DNA of 64,000 nucleotides from Myxococcales bacterium (GCA_020633335.1 JACKDU010000001.1:1-64000), one strand, 5' to 3'. Numbered from the stretch's first letter, positions 51,072-63,264 are shown. Program-made: numbers and translations. Notes: generated by a model from the sequence alone, not told the origin.

Positions 51072-52067
51072 CTACTTGACGTTGAGGAGCATGATGAAGG
51101 CCGCACCCTTGGCGCTGCCCGCCGTGCCCTCGGTGTCAGCGACCACGTTGCCGTCGACCTCGACGTTGAACTTCTCGGCGAGGCCAGGGTTGACGAGGAC
51201 GAAGATCCCGCTGGCGCCGGTCATGTCGCTGGTGAAGCCGTCGCCCGCGTCGTTGAGGTAGCGGATCAGGGCGTTGGTGCTGCCGCCCTCGGGGACCACC
51301 TTGGCGCCGGCGATCGGCGCGCTCGAGGCGGCGCTGCGGACCATGCCGACCACGCCGCCCTCGTCGCCGAGCGGGAGGTAGGGGGCGATCTCCGCGTCGT
51401 CCATGAGGATCGTGCTCCACTTCGTGAGCTCGTCGGAGGGCATCGCCCAGATGTCGTGGATCGAGTTGAGCGGGCCGTAGGAGGAGCCCGAGACCGGCGA
51501 GGCGAGGCCGGTCGCGGTCAGGTAGTAGCCGTTGGCGACGACGATGCCGACGATGCCGATGCCCGCGCTCAGCGGCTCCGCCGAGGTCATGTCGACCTTG
51601 CCGTCGGCCCCGCTCGTGCCGGTCATCAGCGGGGTCGCCATGCTCGGGTTCTGGAGGGCCGAGAGGGCGCCGATCACCCGGAGCTCCGCGTCGCCGAGCG
51701 ACGCGCCGCTGACGAAGTCGAAGATCGTCCCGGTGATCCGGGTGTTGCCGCCCTCGGGCGCCGCCGAGCAGGCCGCGTCGGGGTCGTTGTCGGTGAACTT
51801 GAGGCACGACTGCGACTGACAGTCGCCGTTGGCGGTGCAGGGCTCGCCGTCGGCCGCCGTGTCGGCGCCGCTCGTCGAGGTCATCTCGCCGGTCGTGCTG
51901 GTGTCGGTGCCGGTCTCGGTGTTCGCCGCGGTGCTGCCGCTGCCGCCGGTGGTGGTGCCGCTGGTGGTCTCGGTGGCGGTGTCGCTGGTCGCCTTGTCGC
52001 CGCCCGAGCAGGCGCCGAGGGCGACGGAGGTCGTCAAGATCATCGCAAGGGAGGTGCTACGCATCAT
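51072..52067 (-). CDS. Lipoprotein with carboxypeptidase-regulatory-like domain
   Basis: The 331-residue lipoprotein (ALGAC, Cys20) has a very long Thr/Ser/Gly/Asp linker (~21-75), a small Cys module (CTANGDCQSQSC), then beta-sandwich segments typical of CarboxypepD_reg/Ig-like domains. These are ITGTIFDFVSGASLGDAELRVIG and GVVGMVRSAASSAPIAGAKVV, each followed by a conserved-looking G. It ends AFIMLLNVK. It probably binds polysaccharide or protein at the cell surface. No enzymatic site is visible. It lies 161 bases from the lolA gene, same strand. Confidence 0.85.
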   Translation of the reverse strand: MMRSTSLAMILTTSVALGACSGGDKATSDTATETTSGTTTGGSGSTAANTETGTDTSTTGEMTSTSGADTAADGEPCTANGDCQSQSCLKFTDNDPDAACSAAPEGGNTRITGTIFDFVSGASLGDAELRVIGALSALQNPSMATPLMTGTSGADGKVDMTSAEPLSAGIGIVGIVVANGYYLTATGLASPVSGSSYGPLNSIHDIWAMPSDELTKWSTILMDDAEIAPYLPLGDEGGVVGMVRSAASSAPIAGAKVVPEGGSTNALIRYLNDAGDGFTSDMTGASGIFVLVNPGLAEKFNVEVDGNVVADTEGTAGSAKGAAFIMLLNVK

Positions 52068-52228
52068 CGTCCAAGCTCCGGAGAGGGGGAGCGCTCGGCT
52101 CCCGGCGGCGGCACGGTATCAGGCATCCCCGTTGCCCCGCAACGTCCCGTAGGCGCCGCGGCGCGGCCGAAAAAGGACGCGGGCCCGGTCCTGCGACCGC
52201 GCCCGCGCCGTCCTGCGGGAGGACGTCC

Positions 52229-52981
52229 CTACTCCTTCGACATGACGTAGCCCTTGGGCACCTTGTACTTGAAGGCGTCGGCCTTGAGACCGCTGTTCAG
52301 GGTGATCTTCGAGAGCTCGAAGTGGTTGACGCTGTTGTCGCGGTTGCGGACGACGAAGGCGTCGACCCGGCCGCTCTGATCGTTGACCACGAGGAGGAGG
52401 GTCTTGTAGTGGGGGTCCTTCTCCTTGGGCTTGAGCTCGATGACCGTGTGGCCAGCCTGCCCGTAGCGCTTGACCAGGGCCTCGCTGGCGAGGCGGACCT
52501 TGAACTCCTTGATCAGCTTCTGGCCGCCGAAGAGGAACTTCATCGCCCCCGCGAGGTTGGTGTTGGCGTCGACCTTCTGGCTGACGACCTGGCGGGTGTC
52601 GTGCTCGACCACCCACATGTTCTCGCCGTCGACGTAGAAGTCGGGGTCGCTCTGGGTCTCGTAGTCCCAGACCATCATGCCGGGCTTCTTCAGCGTCATC
52701 GCCCCCTTGGTGACGGTGCGGGTGCCGTAGACCGGGTGGACGTAGGTCTGCTTGAAGTCGGCGGTGAGATCGATGGTGCCGTCGTAGAAGGCCTGGACCG
52801 AGGCGAGGACCGCCGAGGCGCTGCCCTTCTTGACGACGGGGGTCTCGGGGGCGGCGGGCTTACCGGCCTCGACGGTCGCCGCGGCCGGGGCGACCGCAGC
52901 GCCGGCCGCCGGCGTCGCGGCGTCAGGGCCCGAGAGGCAGAGGAAGCCGAGGGAGAGGAGGCAAGCGGAGAGCGTTTCCAT
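52229..52981 (-). CDS. lolA: Outer-membrane lipoprotein carrier protein LolA
   Basis: The 250-residue protein starts at the ATG at 52979-52981 with a signal peptide (METLSACLLSLGFLCLSG) and an Ala-rich linker. The LolA fold is then clear: ASVQAFYDGTIDLTADFKQTYVH, TKGAMTLKKPGMMVWDYETQSDPDFYVDGENMWVVEHDTRQV and a half-barrel of strands ending FKYKVPKGYVMSKE. LolA ferries lipoproteins across the periplasm from LolCDE to the outer membrane, which fits a genome crowded with lipoproteins. It follows ftsK on the same strand (166-base gap), a neighbourhood common in Gram-negatives. Confidence 0.92.
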   Translation of the reverse strand: METLSACLLSLGFLCLSGPDAATPAAGAAVAPAAATVEAGKPAAPETPVVKKGSASAVLASVQAFYDGTIDLTADFKQTYVHPVYGTRTVTKGAMTLKKPGMMVWDYETQSDPDFYVDGENMWVVEHDTRQVVSQKVDANTNLAGAMKFLFGGQKLIKEFKVRLASEALVKRYGQAGHTVIELKPKEKDPHYKTLLLVVNDQSGRVDAFVVRNRDNSVNHFELSKITLNSGLKADAFKYKVPKGYVMSKE

Positions 52982-53147
52982 GATGGCGACTCGGACGGGG
53001 CGGGCTGGGGGCCGATTCACGGCCGCCTGTAAGCGGACCGTAACGCCCGGATTTGGCGGTTGCGCTCTGCGCGCAAAGAGAGAGCCCCGGGCGGCTGGAG
53101 GATACGCGATCTCCACGCCCGGGGCACCCTTCGGGGTCGAAGTCGGC

Positions 53148-56048
53148 TCAGGCGGCCGAGATAAGGATCTCCCGCGGCGCGGTCCCGCGGGCGGGGCCGA
53201 TCACGCCCTCCTCCTCCATCATCTCGACGATCTTGGCGGCGCGGTTGTAGCCGACGTTGAGGCGCCGCTGCAGCATGCTGGTGCTCACCTTGCGGGCCTC
53301 GGCGACGATCTGCACCGCCTTGTCGTAGAGAGGATCGACCCGGCGATCGGCCTCCTCGACGTTGCCGTCCTCGTCGCGCTTGGCGGTGATCGAGCGGTTG
53401 TAGACCGGCCGCGCCTGCTTCTTGATGAAGTCGACGACCTTGAGGATCTCGTCCTCCGAGACGTAGCAGCCGTGGACGCGATCGGGCTGGCCGCCGCGGT
53501 CCATGTGGAGCATGTCGCCCATGCCGAGGAGCTGCTTGGCGCCCTTGGTGTCGAGGATCGTCCGCGAGTCGATGTCGCTGGTCACCTGGAAGGCGATGCG
53601 CGAGGGGAAGTTGTTCTTGATCGTGCCGGTGATCACGTCGACGCTCGGCCGCTGGGTGGCGACGATGAGGTGGATGCCGGCGGCCCGCGCCTTCGCGGCG
53701 ATCCGGGCGACGTTGGCCTCGACCTCCTTCGACGCGACCATCATCAGGTCGGCGAACTCGTCGATGATCACGACGATGTAGGGGAGCTTCTCGGGCTTGT
53801 CGCCGATGTCCGCCTCGACCCCGAAGAACATCGTCGGGTTGCCCTGGGCGTCGAAGGTGATCCCCGGGAGCTGGTCGCCGGCGAGCGCGTGCTCGCCCTC
53901 CTCGTTGGCCGCCCGGCCCGCGGCCTCGGCGGCCTCCTCGATCGCCCGCTTCTCGGCCTCCCACTCGCGGATGAGCTGGGCGAGCTTGCGGTTGTAGCCG
54001 CCGATGTCGCGGACCTGCGCGTCCGAGAGGATCGCGTAGCGCCGCTCCATCTCGTCGACCGCCCAGCGGAGCGCGAGGTTGGCCTGCTCGGGGTCGGTGA
54101 TCACCGGCAGGAGGAGGTGCGGGATGTCCTTGTAGATGCTCAGCTCGAGCATCTTCGGGTCGATCATGATCATCCGGACGTCCTCGGGCGTGCAGGCGTA
54201 GAGGAGCGAGCAGATCATCGAGTTGACGCCGACCGACTTGCCCGAGCCGGTGGCGCCGGCGACCAGGAGGTGCGGCGCCTTGGCGAGGTCGATCGACACC
54301 GGCTTGCCGGTGATGTTCTTGCCGAGCGCCATCGGCAGCTTCGCGCTCCGGCTCGCGCCGAAGTAGTCGCTCTCGAGGATCTCCTGGATCGACACGACCT
54401 CGCGCGACTTGTTGGGGACCTCGAAGCCGACCGTCGACTTGCCGGGGATCGGCGCGAGGATCCGGATCCGGATCGCCTCGAGGGCCATCGCCAGGTCGTT
54501 CTCGAGGCTCTCGATCTTCGAGAGCTTGACCCCGGGCTCGGGCTTGAACTCGTAGCGGGTGATCACCGGGCCGGGGTGGATCTTGGTGACCTGGCCGCGG
54601 ATCTTGAACTGCGCGAGCGCCTGCTCGATCTTCTCGGCCTGCTCGAGGACGAAGCCCTTGTCGACGTCGACGGTCGGGGTGCTCGCGGCCTCGAAGAGCT
54701 TGGCGGGCGGGAGCTTGTAGGCGCCCGGGGTGAGGCGGACGATCCCAGGGATCGGCTTGACGCGCTCGGCCGGCGGGGCAGGGGTCGCGCTCGCGGCAGC
54801 CGGCGTCGCGGCCTCGTCGGCCTCGTCGGCGTCGGCGTCGGCATCGGCATCGGCCTCCGGGTCGCCGCTCCGGCTGGCGAGCTCGTGGGGGCGGGGCGGC
54901 GCTTTCTTGCCGCTCTTGCGCGGGGCCTCGGCGCTCGGGCCCTCGTCGCCCGCGTCCTCGTCCGCCTCGCTCGCCTCGCTCGCCTCGCTCGCCTCGGCCT
55001 CGTCGGCCTTCGCCGGATCGGCGATGACGATCTCGGGCATCGCCTTGCGCTTGCGGTTGCGACGCGGGCGCTCGTTCGCCGGCGCCTCGTCGGTCTCGGC
55101 CTCGGTCTCGGCCTCTGCGGCCTCGGGCTCGGCGACGGCGGCGGCCGGGGCGGCCTCGCCCGGCTCCACGGCGGGCGCGTTGGCGTCGACGATCTCCGGC
55201 TTGGCCCGCTTGCGCGAGCGCTTCGGCTTCGCCTCCTCGGTCGCCTCTTCGGCGCTCGCGTCCGCGGCCGGCTCGGCCGCGGGCTTCGCCCGACGGCGGC
55301 GGCGCTTGGGGACGATCGCCTCCTCGGCCTCTTCGGCCTCCTCCTCTTCCTCCTCGGCGGACTCGGTCTCCTCGTCCTCGTCGACCTCGTCCTCGTCGAC
55401 CTCGTCCTCGTCGACCTCGTCCTCGTCGGCGGCCGGCGGGTTGCGGAGGGCGTCCACGCAGCCGACGCCGATCCCCCAGAGGTAGTTGGCGGTGGCGACC
55501 GCCCCGCGGACGACCAGGCGGCCGCCGCGGACCAAGTGGCGGGCCGAGAGCGGGGTCGAGGCGATGAGGCCGACCACGAGGAGCGCGAGCGCGACCAGGT
55601 AGGTGCCGACCACCTCGAAGAGGCCGAGGAAGATCTCGCCGACCAGCTCGCCGGTCAGGCCGCCCGCGGTGTAGCCGGCGACCCGGTACTCCGGGAAGGT
55701 GATGTGGAGGAGGACGCAGCCGGCCAGGGTGGCCGCCGAGAAGCCGAGCGCCTCGGCGATCTCAAGCTCGACTTCGCGCCCGAGGAGCGCCTTGAGGCCG
55801 AGGCCGGCGATCCCGGCGGCGAGGAGATAGGCTGCCATCCCCAGGACCGCGTAGAGCGCGGTTGCGACCAGGAGGCCGAAGGGGCCCATCAGGAGGCCGT
55901 CTCCGGCCTGGAAGGAGATCAGACCGCCGACGGTGAGGACGCTGAGGGCCACGAGCGCGACCCCCAGAAATTCCCCCCAGGGGCGCGCGCTCGCCCCCTC
56001 GTCTTCCCGGGCGGCGCGCGGAGCTTTTTGGCTGCGTGCTCTGGCCAT
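53148..56048 (-). CDS. ftsK: DNA translocase FtsK/SpoIIIE
   Basis: The 966-residue protein has four N-terminal membrane helices (~28-180), a very acidic and Ala/Glu-rich linker (~205-420) containing DEDEV repeats, and a FtsK motor. Walker A is GATGSGKSVGVNSMI (~600), Walker B is PYIVVIIDEFADLMMV (~757), followed by GIHLIVATQRPSVDVITGTIKNN. The C-terminal gamma winged-helix RRLNVGYNRAAKIVEMMEEEG reads KOPS-type guide sequences. It couples chromosome segregation to division at the septum. Length and order are normal. The coding sequence contains a short tandem repeat. lolA follows on the same strand. Confidence 0.97.
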   Translation of the reverse strand: MARARSQKAPRAAREDEGASARPWGEFLGVALVALSVLTVGGLISFQAGDGLLMGPFGLLVATALYAVLGMAAYLLAAGIAGLGLKALLGREVELEIAEALGFSAATLAGCVLLHITFPEYRVAGYTAGGLTGELVGEIFLGLFEVVGTYLVALALLVVGLIASTPLSARHLVRGGRLVVRGAVATANYLWGIGVGCVDALRNPPAADEDEVDEDEVDEDEVDEDEETESAEEEEEEAEEAEEAIVPKRRRRRAKPAAEPAADASAEEATEEAKPKRSRKRAKPEIVDANAPAVEPGEAAPAAAVAEPEAAEAETEAETDEAPANERPRRNRKRKAMPEIVIADPAKADEAEASEASEASEADEDAGDEGPSAEAPRKSGKKAPPRPHELASRSGDPEADADADADADEADEAATPAAASATPAPPAERVKPIPGIVRLTPGAYKLPPAKLFEAASTPTVDVDKGFVLEQAEKIEQALAQFKIRGQVTKIHPGPVITRYEFKPEPGVKLSKIESLENDLAMALEAIRIRILAPIPGKSTVGFEVPNKSREVVSIQEILESDYFGASRSAKLPMALGKNITGKPVSIDLAKAPHLLVAGATGSGKSVGVNSMICSLLYACTPEDVRMIMIDPKMLELSIYKDIPHLLLPVITDPEQANLALRWAVDEMERRYAILSDAQVRDIGGYNRKLAQLIREWEAEKRAIEEAAEAAGRAANEEGEHALAGDQLPGITFDAQGNPTMFFGVEADIGDKPEKLPYIVVIIDEFADLMMVASKEVEANVARIAAKARAAGIHLIVATQRPSVDVITGTIKNNFPSRIAFQVTSDIDSRTILDTKGAKQLLGMGDMLHMDRGGQPDRVHGCYVSEDEILKVVDFIKKQARPVYNRSITAKRDEDGNVEEADRRVDPLYDKAVQIVAEARKVSTSMLQRRLNVGYNRAAKIVEMMEEEGVIGPARGTAPREILISAA
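55377..55436 (-). repeat. Four 15-base tandem repeats inside ftsK linker
   Basis: The 15-base unit GTCCTCGTCGACCTC (plus-strand reading) repeats about four times and encodes alternating Asp-Glu-Val (DEDEV) in the FtsK linker. A shorter 9-base repeat encoding EAS lies at ~54964-54999. Expansion and contraction of this region would change linker length without touching the motor. Confidence 0.8.
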
Positions 56049-56159
56049 TGGAATCGGGCTCGAAACGTTGTTCTTTTGGGTCCCTGGGACCCCAGGGGCA
56101 TCCTATAGCCCGGGTGCGAAAAGTAAAAAAATCCGCCGGGATGAGGTACGCTCCGGCCC

Positions 56160-56963
56160 ATGCGCCGCGCTCTTTTCGCCGTGTTGACGGTCGCGCTCCT
56201 CCTCCCTGGCTGTAAGCGCAAGGAGCTGGAGGCGGCCCTCGAAGAAGCCAACAACAAGCTCGCCGCGACCCAGAAGGATCTGGACGCCGAGCGGAGCAAG
56301 AACAAGCAGCTCCAGGACGAGAACCAGACCCTGAAGCAAAAGATCGCCCAGCTCGAGGCCGAGATGAAGGAGCTCGAGTCACAGATCGACGATCTGGCTC
56401 GCAAGGCCGGCATCACTCAGGCCGAGCTCGAGGAGCTGCGGAAGGAGAAGGCCAAGCGCCTCGCCGAGCTCCAGGTCTACAAGGACCTCTTCGGGCAGCT
56501 CAAGAAGCTGGTCGACGCCGGGACGATCCAGGTCGAGTTCCGCAAGGGCATGCTGGTGGTCAAGCTCTCCAGCGCCATCCTCTTCGACTCCGGCAAGACG
56601 GAGCTCAAGGAGGAGGGCCAGCAGGCGCTCGCGGATCTCTCGGCCGCGCTCAAGACGGTCGGCGACCGCGACTTCCTGGTCTCCGGCCACACCGACAACG
56701 TCCCGATCAAGACGGCCCGCTTCAAGAGCAACTGGGAGCTGAGCACCGCCCGCGCGGTCGAGGTCGTCAAGTTTATGATCGAGCAGGGGATGAGCCCGGT
56801 CCACATCGGCGCCGCCGGCTTCGGCGAGAACGATCCCGTCTCCGACAACAGCACCGAGGAGGGCCGCGCCCACAACCGGCGCATCGAGGTCGTCCTCCTG
56901 CCCAAGCTCGGCGACATCCCCGGCATGAAGGAGATGCTGATGGGTGGTGGCAAGAAGTCCTGA
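56160..56963 (+). CDS. OmpA/MotB-like peptidoglycan-binding lipoprotein with coiled coil
   Basis: The 267-residue lipoprotein (LLPGC, Cys18) has a long parallel coiled coil (~20-110; EAALEEANNKLAATQKDL, then LEAEMKELESQIDDLARKA) followed by an OmpA C-terminal domain (~125-250). Markers are SAILFDSGKTELKEEGQQAL, VSGHTDNVPI, NWELSTARAVEVVKFM, and the peptidoglycan-binding Asp/Arg in GRAHNRRIEVVLLP. It should link the outer membrane to the cell wall. The C-terminus is Met/Gly/Lys-rich (KEMLMGGGKKS). The gene is divergent from ftsK, with 111 bases between them. Confidence 0.93.
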   Translation: MRRALFAVLTVALLLPGCKRKELEAALEEANNKLAATQKDLDAERSKNKQLQDENQTLKQKIAQLEAEMKELESQIDDLARKAGITQAELEELRKEKAKRLAELQVYKDLFGQLKKLVDAGTIQVEFRKGMLVVKLSSAILFDSGKTELKEEGQQALADLSAALKTVGDRDFLVSGHTDNVPIKTARFKSNWELSTARAVEVVKFMIEQGMSPVHIGAAGFGENDPVSDNSTEEGRAHNRRIEVVLLPKLGDIPGMKEMLMGGGKKS

Positions 56964-57044
56964 GCCCCTCGGGTGCTCAGGCCTGCGGGGCCAGCCCGGC
57001 GCGCGCCGAGCTGGCCCCGGCCATTTTCGAAGCGCGACGAGCTT

Positions 57045-57662
57045 CTAGCGCGCGAGGCCGAGCTTGGCCTCGAAGGTGCCGCCCCAGAAGACCTGGAGCG
57101 TCCGTCGCAGCCGCGACCAGCGGCCCTCGCGGACGTCGCGGTCGAGGCGGCGGGCGAAGGCGAGGGCGAGGCGGTTGGCGGTCTCGTAGCGGTCGCGGAG
57201 CTCGGGCGTGAGGTCGTCGGCGAGGGTGAAGCGGTAGAAGAGGCGATCGACGAGCGCGTCGTAGCGGGCCGGCGCGTGGCCGCGGCGGTCGAAGAGGCAG
57301 AGCGCGAGCTTGTCGACCTCGGCCTGGGTCTCGAGCTCGAGCGGGCTCACGGGCCGCTCGCGGCGGGCGGCCTCGGCGATGTAGAGGAGGTGGCTGAGCC
57401 CCTCGATCACCGGCAGCGCGTCGGCGAGGGCGCCGTCGGCGAGGACCTCGTCGGGGGCGCGGGCCTCGACCCGGGCGAGGAGCTCGCGGTCGATCGCCAG
57501 GCCGACCTCGAGCTCGCCGTCGTCGGCCTCGCGGACGAAGAGCGCCTCCTGGCCGCGGCCCTCGGCCGCCGCGAAGAGGTGGAGGTGCGAGGCCGGATCG
57601 ACGCCGGTGTCGGCGCCGTAGAGGGCCTCGAGGCCGCGGTAGAGCCCCCGGAGCGTCCTCAT
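57045..57662 (-). CDS. Hypothetical protein, second gene of an unknown pair
   Basis: The 205-residue soluble protein is rich in Leu, Arg, Glu and Ala (MRTLRGLYRGLEALYGADTGVDPASHLHLF). Repeating blocks such as ELLARVEARAPDEVLADGALADALPVIEGLSHLLY suggest an alpha-helical protein. No signal peptide, membrane helix or catalytic motif is seen and no family is recognised. Its ATG overlaps the stop of the upstream gene (ATGA), so the two are made together and probably act together. It lies 82 bases from the convergent OmpA-like gene. Confidence 0.75.
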   Translation of the reverse strand: MRTLRGLYRGLEALYGADTGVDPASHLHLFAAAEGRGQEALFVREADDGELEVGLAIDRELLARVEARAPDEVLADGALADALPVIEGLSHLLYIAEAARRERPVSPLELETQAEVDKLALCLFDRRGHAPARYDALVDRLFYRFTLADDLTPELRDRYETANRLALAFARRLDRDVREGRWSRLRRTLQVFWGGTFEAKLGLAR

Positions 57663-58237
57663 TGCACGACGTCGGAGCCGCGGGCGTCGAGGAGCACGCC
57701 GGCGCCGACGAGGCGACGGGCGTCGCGGGGGTCGCCGTGTCGGCGCCAGCGCTCGTAGAGCCCGAGGAGATCCCGGGGGGCCTCGCCGTCGACGTCGACG
57801 ACCTCGCCGATGACCTGGCTCACATCCTCGAACGCGTCGGCGAGCTCCTCGAAGACCGCGAGGGCGCCGCGCTCGGCGATCCCGCGGTAGGCCGACTCGC
57901 CGATCGAGCGCACGTAGCGGACGTTGACCGGGGTGCGGTCGAGGCTGCGGGGGACCGCGCCGGCGATGAAGAGGGCCCGATCGCCGACCTCACGGAGGGC
58001 GAAGGCCCGGGCCGTGCCGCTCTGGCCGCGGGCGCTGAGGTACTGGAGCGCGAGGGGCGGGGAGCGGCGGCCGGCGACCCCGGTGCGGCGGACGAAGTCG
58101 GCGAGGAGGTGGACGACGTAGGCCTCGATCTCCTCCGAGAGCTCGGCGCCGGCCCGTTCCTGGGCCTCCTGGATCTCCTCATAGAAGAAGGCGGCGAGCG
58201 AACCTGCGATCTCTAGTGATCTATGTTGCTGATCCAT
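57659..58237 (-). CDS. Hypothetical protein, first gene of an unknown pair
   Basis: The 192-residue soluble protein starts MDQQHRSLEIAGSLAAFF at an ATG at 58235-58237; an upstream in-frame extension was rejected because it would overlap the groES promoter region and shows no coding character. It contains AYVVHLLADFVRRTGVAGRRSPPLALQYL, RYVRSIGESAYRGI and ERWRRHGDPRDARRLVGAGV, all predicted helical. No family is recognised. It forms a two-gene unit with the gene at 57045 and is divergent from groES, so both could share stress regulation; that is only inferred. Confidence 0.72.
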   Translation of the reverse strand: MDQQHRSLEIAGSLAAFFYEEIQEAQERAGAELSEEIEAYVVHLLADFVRRTGVAGRRSPPLALQYLSARGQSGTARAFALREVGDRALFIAGAVPRSLDRTPVNVRYVRSIGESAYRGIAERGALAVFEELADAFEDVSQVIGEVVDVDGEAPRDLLGLYERWRRHGDPRDARRLVGAGVLLDARGSDVVQ

Positions 58238-58382
58238 CGATGCCTCTGCCTGCGAACGTGGTTCTTGGGAGGATCCCCAGCTTCCTACGGTAGCAGCGGC
58301 GTTGGCGCGATCAATGGAATTATGTGAGCAAACCCATGGGTCCTGGCGTTCTCGCCCCCGCGTTTTTTCCCGGCGGCGGGGG

Positions 58383-58410
58383 TTGACCCCATGAGCGTGC
58401 GAATTAGACT
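58383..58410 (+). promoter_or_regulatory. Sigma-70-like promoter of groES-groEL
   Basis: A -35 element TTGACC (58383-58388) and a -10 element TAGACT (58405-58410) are separated by 16 bases. Transcription would start near 58417, directly at the CIRCE operator, the usual arrangement for HrcA control. Confidence 0.7.
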
Positions 58411-58419
58411 CCGGCCCCG

Positions 58420-58446
58420 TTAGCACTCGCCCCGCGCGAGTGCCAA
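58420..58446 (+). promoter_or_regulatory. CIRCE operator (HrcA binding site)
   Basis: TTAGCACTC-N9-GAGTGCCAA differs from the CIRCE consensus TTAGCACTC-N9-GAGTGCTAA at one base. It overlaps or immediately follows the predicted start of the groES transcript and lies 114 bases upstream of the groES ATG. HrcA would repress the operon until heat or misfolded protein releases it. hrcA itself is not in this window. Confidence 0.95.
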
Positions 58447-58560
58447 GCGCGGCGGAATTCCCGAGCGATCTCCAAGAGATAGTGAGATCGCAGCGGATCG
58501 CCCTACGGAAAAAAAATTCCGGAAGACAACGAAAGAAAAAAGGACACAGGAGACTCGAAG

Positions 58561-58866
58561 ATGAAGGTTCGTCCCCTGAACGATCGCATTCTGGTCAAGC
58601 GCCTTGCTGAGGAGACCAAGACGGCCGGCGGCCTCTTCATCCCCGACAGCGCCAAGGAGAAGCCCTCGCGCGGTGAGATCATCGCGGTCGGCCACGGCAA
58701 GCTCGACAACGACGGCAAGCGCGTCCCCCTCGAGGTGAAGGCCGGCGAGAAGATCCTCTTCGGCAAGTACGCCGGGACCGAGATCAAGCTCGACGGTGAG
58801 GAGCACATCATCCTCCGCGAGGACGACGTCCTGGCGGTGATCGAGGACGCGGGCGCGGCCTCCTAG
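58561..58866 (+). CDS. groES: Co-chaperonin GroES
   Basis: The 101-residue protein has the GroES signature: [15 protein letters not shown], the mobile loop [19 protein letters not shown], and [28 protein letters not shown]. It caps the GroEL cavity. Its ribosome site AGGAG lies 8 bases before the ATG at 58561. A CIRCE element controls it. It is followed by groEL 57 bases later in one operon. Confidence 0.98.
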   Translation: MKVRPLNDRILVKRLAEETKTAGGLFIPDSAKEKPSRGEIIAVGHGKLDNDGKRVPLEVKAGEKILFGKYAGTEIKLDGEEHIILREDDVLAVIEDAGAAS

Positions 58867-60555
<1,689 letters not shown>

Positions 60556-60581
60556 GAGCGCGCCCGCGCTCTGCTCCGGGA

Positions 60582-60615
60582 GGGCTCCAGGCTTCGGCCT
60601 GGGGCCCTTCTTGCG
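60582..60615 (+). terminator. Terminator of the groES-groEL operon
   Basis: An 11-bp stem (GGGCTCCAGGC/GCCTGGGGCCC, one G-T pair) with a TTCG tetraloop is followed by TTCTTG. It lies 26 bases after the groEL stop. Confidence 0.88.
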
Positions 60616-60668
60616 TTGTGGGCGTCGTCCAGGCCTGACCGGACCCGCGTCGTCTCAGCCTGGCCCCA

Positions 60669-61490
60669 CTAGTCGAACCACTTGCATTGCCAGAGGTTGG
60701 AGCCGTCGATCCCGTTCTCCATGCGGTCGCTGACCCGCCACGTCGACGCGCTCCCCTGATCGAAGTGCGGGCGGATCGTCGGCGCCAGGCCGAAGCCGCC
60801 GCCGGCGAGGGTCTGGAACCCGTAGTCGTCCATCGGCCCGATCGGGTGGCCGTCGCGGGGGCCGTCGGCGTTCTCCTTGATGTCGATCCAGTAGAGCCGC
60901 GCGGGCTTGACCTTGGGATCGCTCATCTCGACCGCCTGGAAGGAGTAGCCCCACCCCGGGTTGATGATCAGGTTCTCGCGGCCGTTGTTGGTCGTGTAGC
61001 CGACGACGACCGCGTAGTGGTTCGGGAAGATCCCGGCCGTCCCCTGCCAGTCGAAGCAGATCACGTGGACTCGCCCCTCGCGGATCAGCGCGACCGACTT
61101 CTCGAAGACGCCCTCGAGCGTGTTGAGCCCGGTCGAGGCCTTGGTCGAGATGTCGACGGCGTAGCGCTCGCCGACGTAGCTCGCCAGCCCCGAGCGGAAC
61201 TCGGACGGAACGGTCATCCCGTACTCCTGCACGCCGTCGTTGTCGAGCTCGAGGTTGACGGTGTTCATGAGCTTGCGCAGGGTGAGGACGAGCTCGGTCG
61301 GCAGCGGATCGCGCTCTCGCGCCGAGGGGATCAGCTTCTTGAAGCCATAGCGGCGGTCGTACCACGCCAGGAGCATCAGCGCGGCGACCGGGCCGCACCC
61401 GGCCATCGCCCGCGTCCCGTCGTCGAGCGTGACGTAGTCCTGGGCGTAGTTCGGCACGCCCGTGATGATCATTCGCGTCGGTTCTGCCAT
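60669..61490 (-). CDS. C39-like cysteine peptidase-family protein
   Basis: The 273-residue protein has a papain-like Cys-His-Asn arrangement. Cys32 lies in AGCGPVAALMLLAWYDRRYG, His158 in FPNHYAVVVGY and Asn177 in INPGWG. This fits the C39-like peptidase superfamily. The start at 61490 gives MAEPTRMIITGVPNYAQDY; there is no signal peptide, so it is either cytosolic or exported by another route. Substrates are unknown: members cleave leader peptides or act as toxins and immunity-linked enzymes. It is monocistronic, with a 40-base palindrome upstream. Confidence 0.82.
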   Translation of the reverse strand: MAEPTRMIITGVPNYAQDYVTLDDGTRAMAGCGPVAALMLLAWYDRRYGFKKLIPSARERDPLPTELVLTLRKLMNTVNLELDNDGVQEYGMTVPSEFRSGLASYVGERYAVDISTKASTGLNTLEGVFEKSVALIREGRVHVICFDWQGTAGIFPNHYAVVVGYTTNNGRENLIINPGWGYSFQAVEMSDPKVKPARLYWIDIKENADGPRDGHPIGPMDDYGFQTLAGGGFGLAPTIRPHFDQGSASTWRVSDRMENGIDGSNLWQCKWFD

Positions 61491-61616
61491 CGCGTCGCCT
61501 CCTCGATCTAGCGATCGAGGCGACGGTAGCAGTCGAGCCCGAGGCGCGACGCGCAGGATGGTCGCGCCGGGGCGCCGCGCGATCGGTTTTTTCGCGGGGC
61601 CCTCTCGCGCGCGCGT

Positions 61617-61656
61617 GAGGACGTCGTCGCTCGTCATGACGAGCGCCGACGTCCTC
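61617..61656. repeat. 40-base near-perfect palindrome
   Basis: The arms GAGGACGTCG-T-CGCTCGTCA and TGACGAGCG-C-CGACGTCCTC match over 20 base pairs with a single mismatch and no spacer. Three more pairs extend it if one G-T is allowed. It lies 23 bases after the stop of the DUF4215 lipoprotein gene and 127 bases upstream of the C39-like gene. It could be a cruciform-type terminator or an operator; no T-tract follows. Confidence 0.8.
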
Positions 61657-61678
61657 GCGCATGCGCATGAAGCCTGTC

Positions 61679-63001
<1,323 letters not shown>

Positions 63002-63264
63002 GGGGGGCGGAACCTACATGTGCGCCACGTTGTCCGCAAGCCCGCGGCCAGGCGCCTCGGCCGCGTCGATGCGAGCTAGCTCTCGGACGCTCGCCCCCGG
63101 CGATGGGGCCTCGCGGGGCGACCTGAAATGCGGGTGATCTCGCTTGCGATGGTCGGGCCGCGGGCGCCCGTCGCTAGCGACCTCGCGCCGGCGTCGCGCG
63201 CCCGCTCATGGGGCACGCAGGGGCCCGGCGACCGCGTGTCCGTCGATCTCGCGCCTCGCTCGCG

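Noticed and set aside
52830..56108. A 1092-codon open frame on the plus strand
   Set aside because: It is antisense to ftsK, which carries Walker motifs and a gamma domain. Its translation is a Leu/Arg/Asp/Gly-rich shadow.
58238..58426. N-terminal extension of the hypothetical gene ending at 57659
   Set aside because: It would reach into the groES promoter and CIRCE region and shows no coding-like composition; the ATG at 58237 is the better start.
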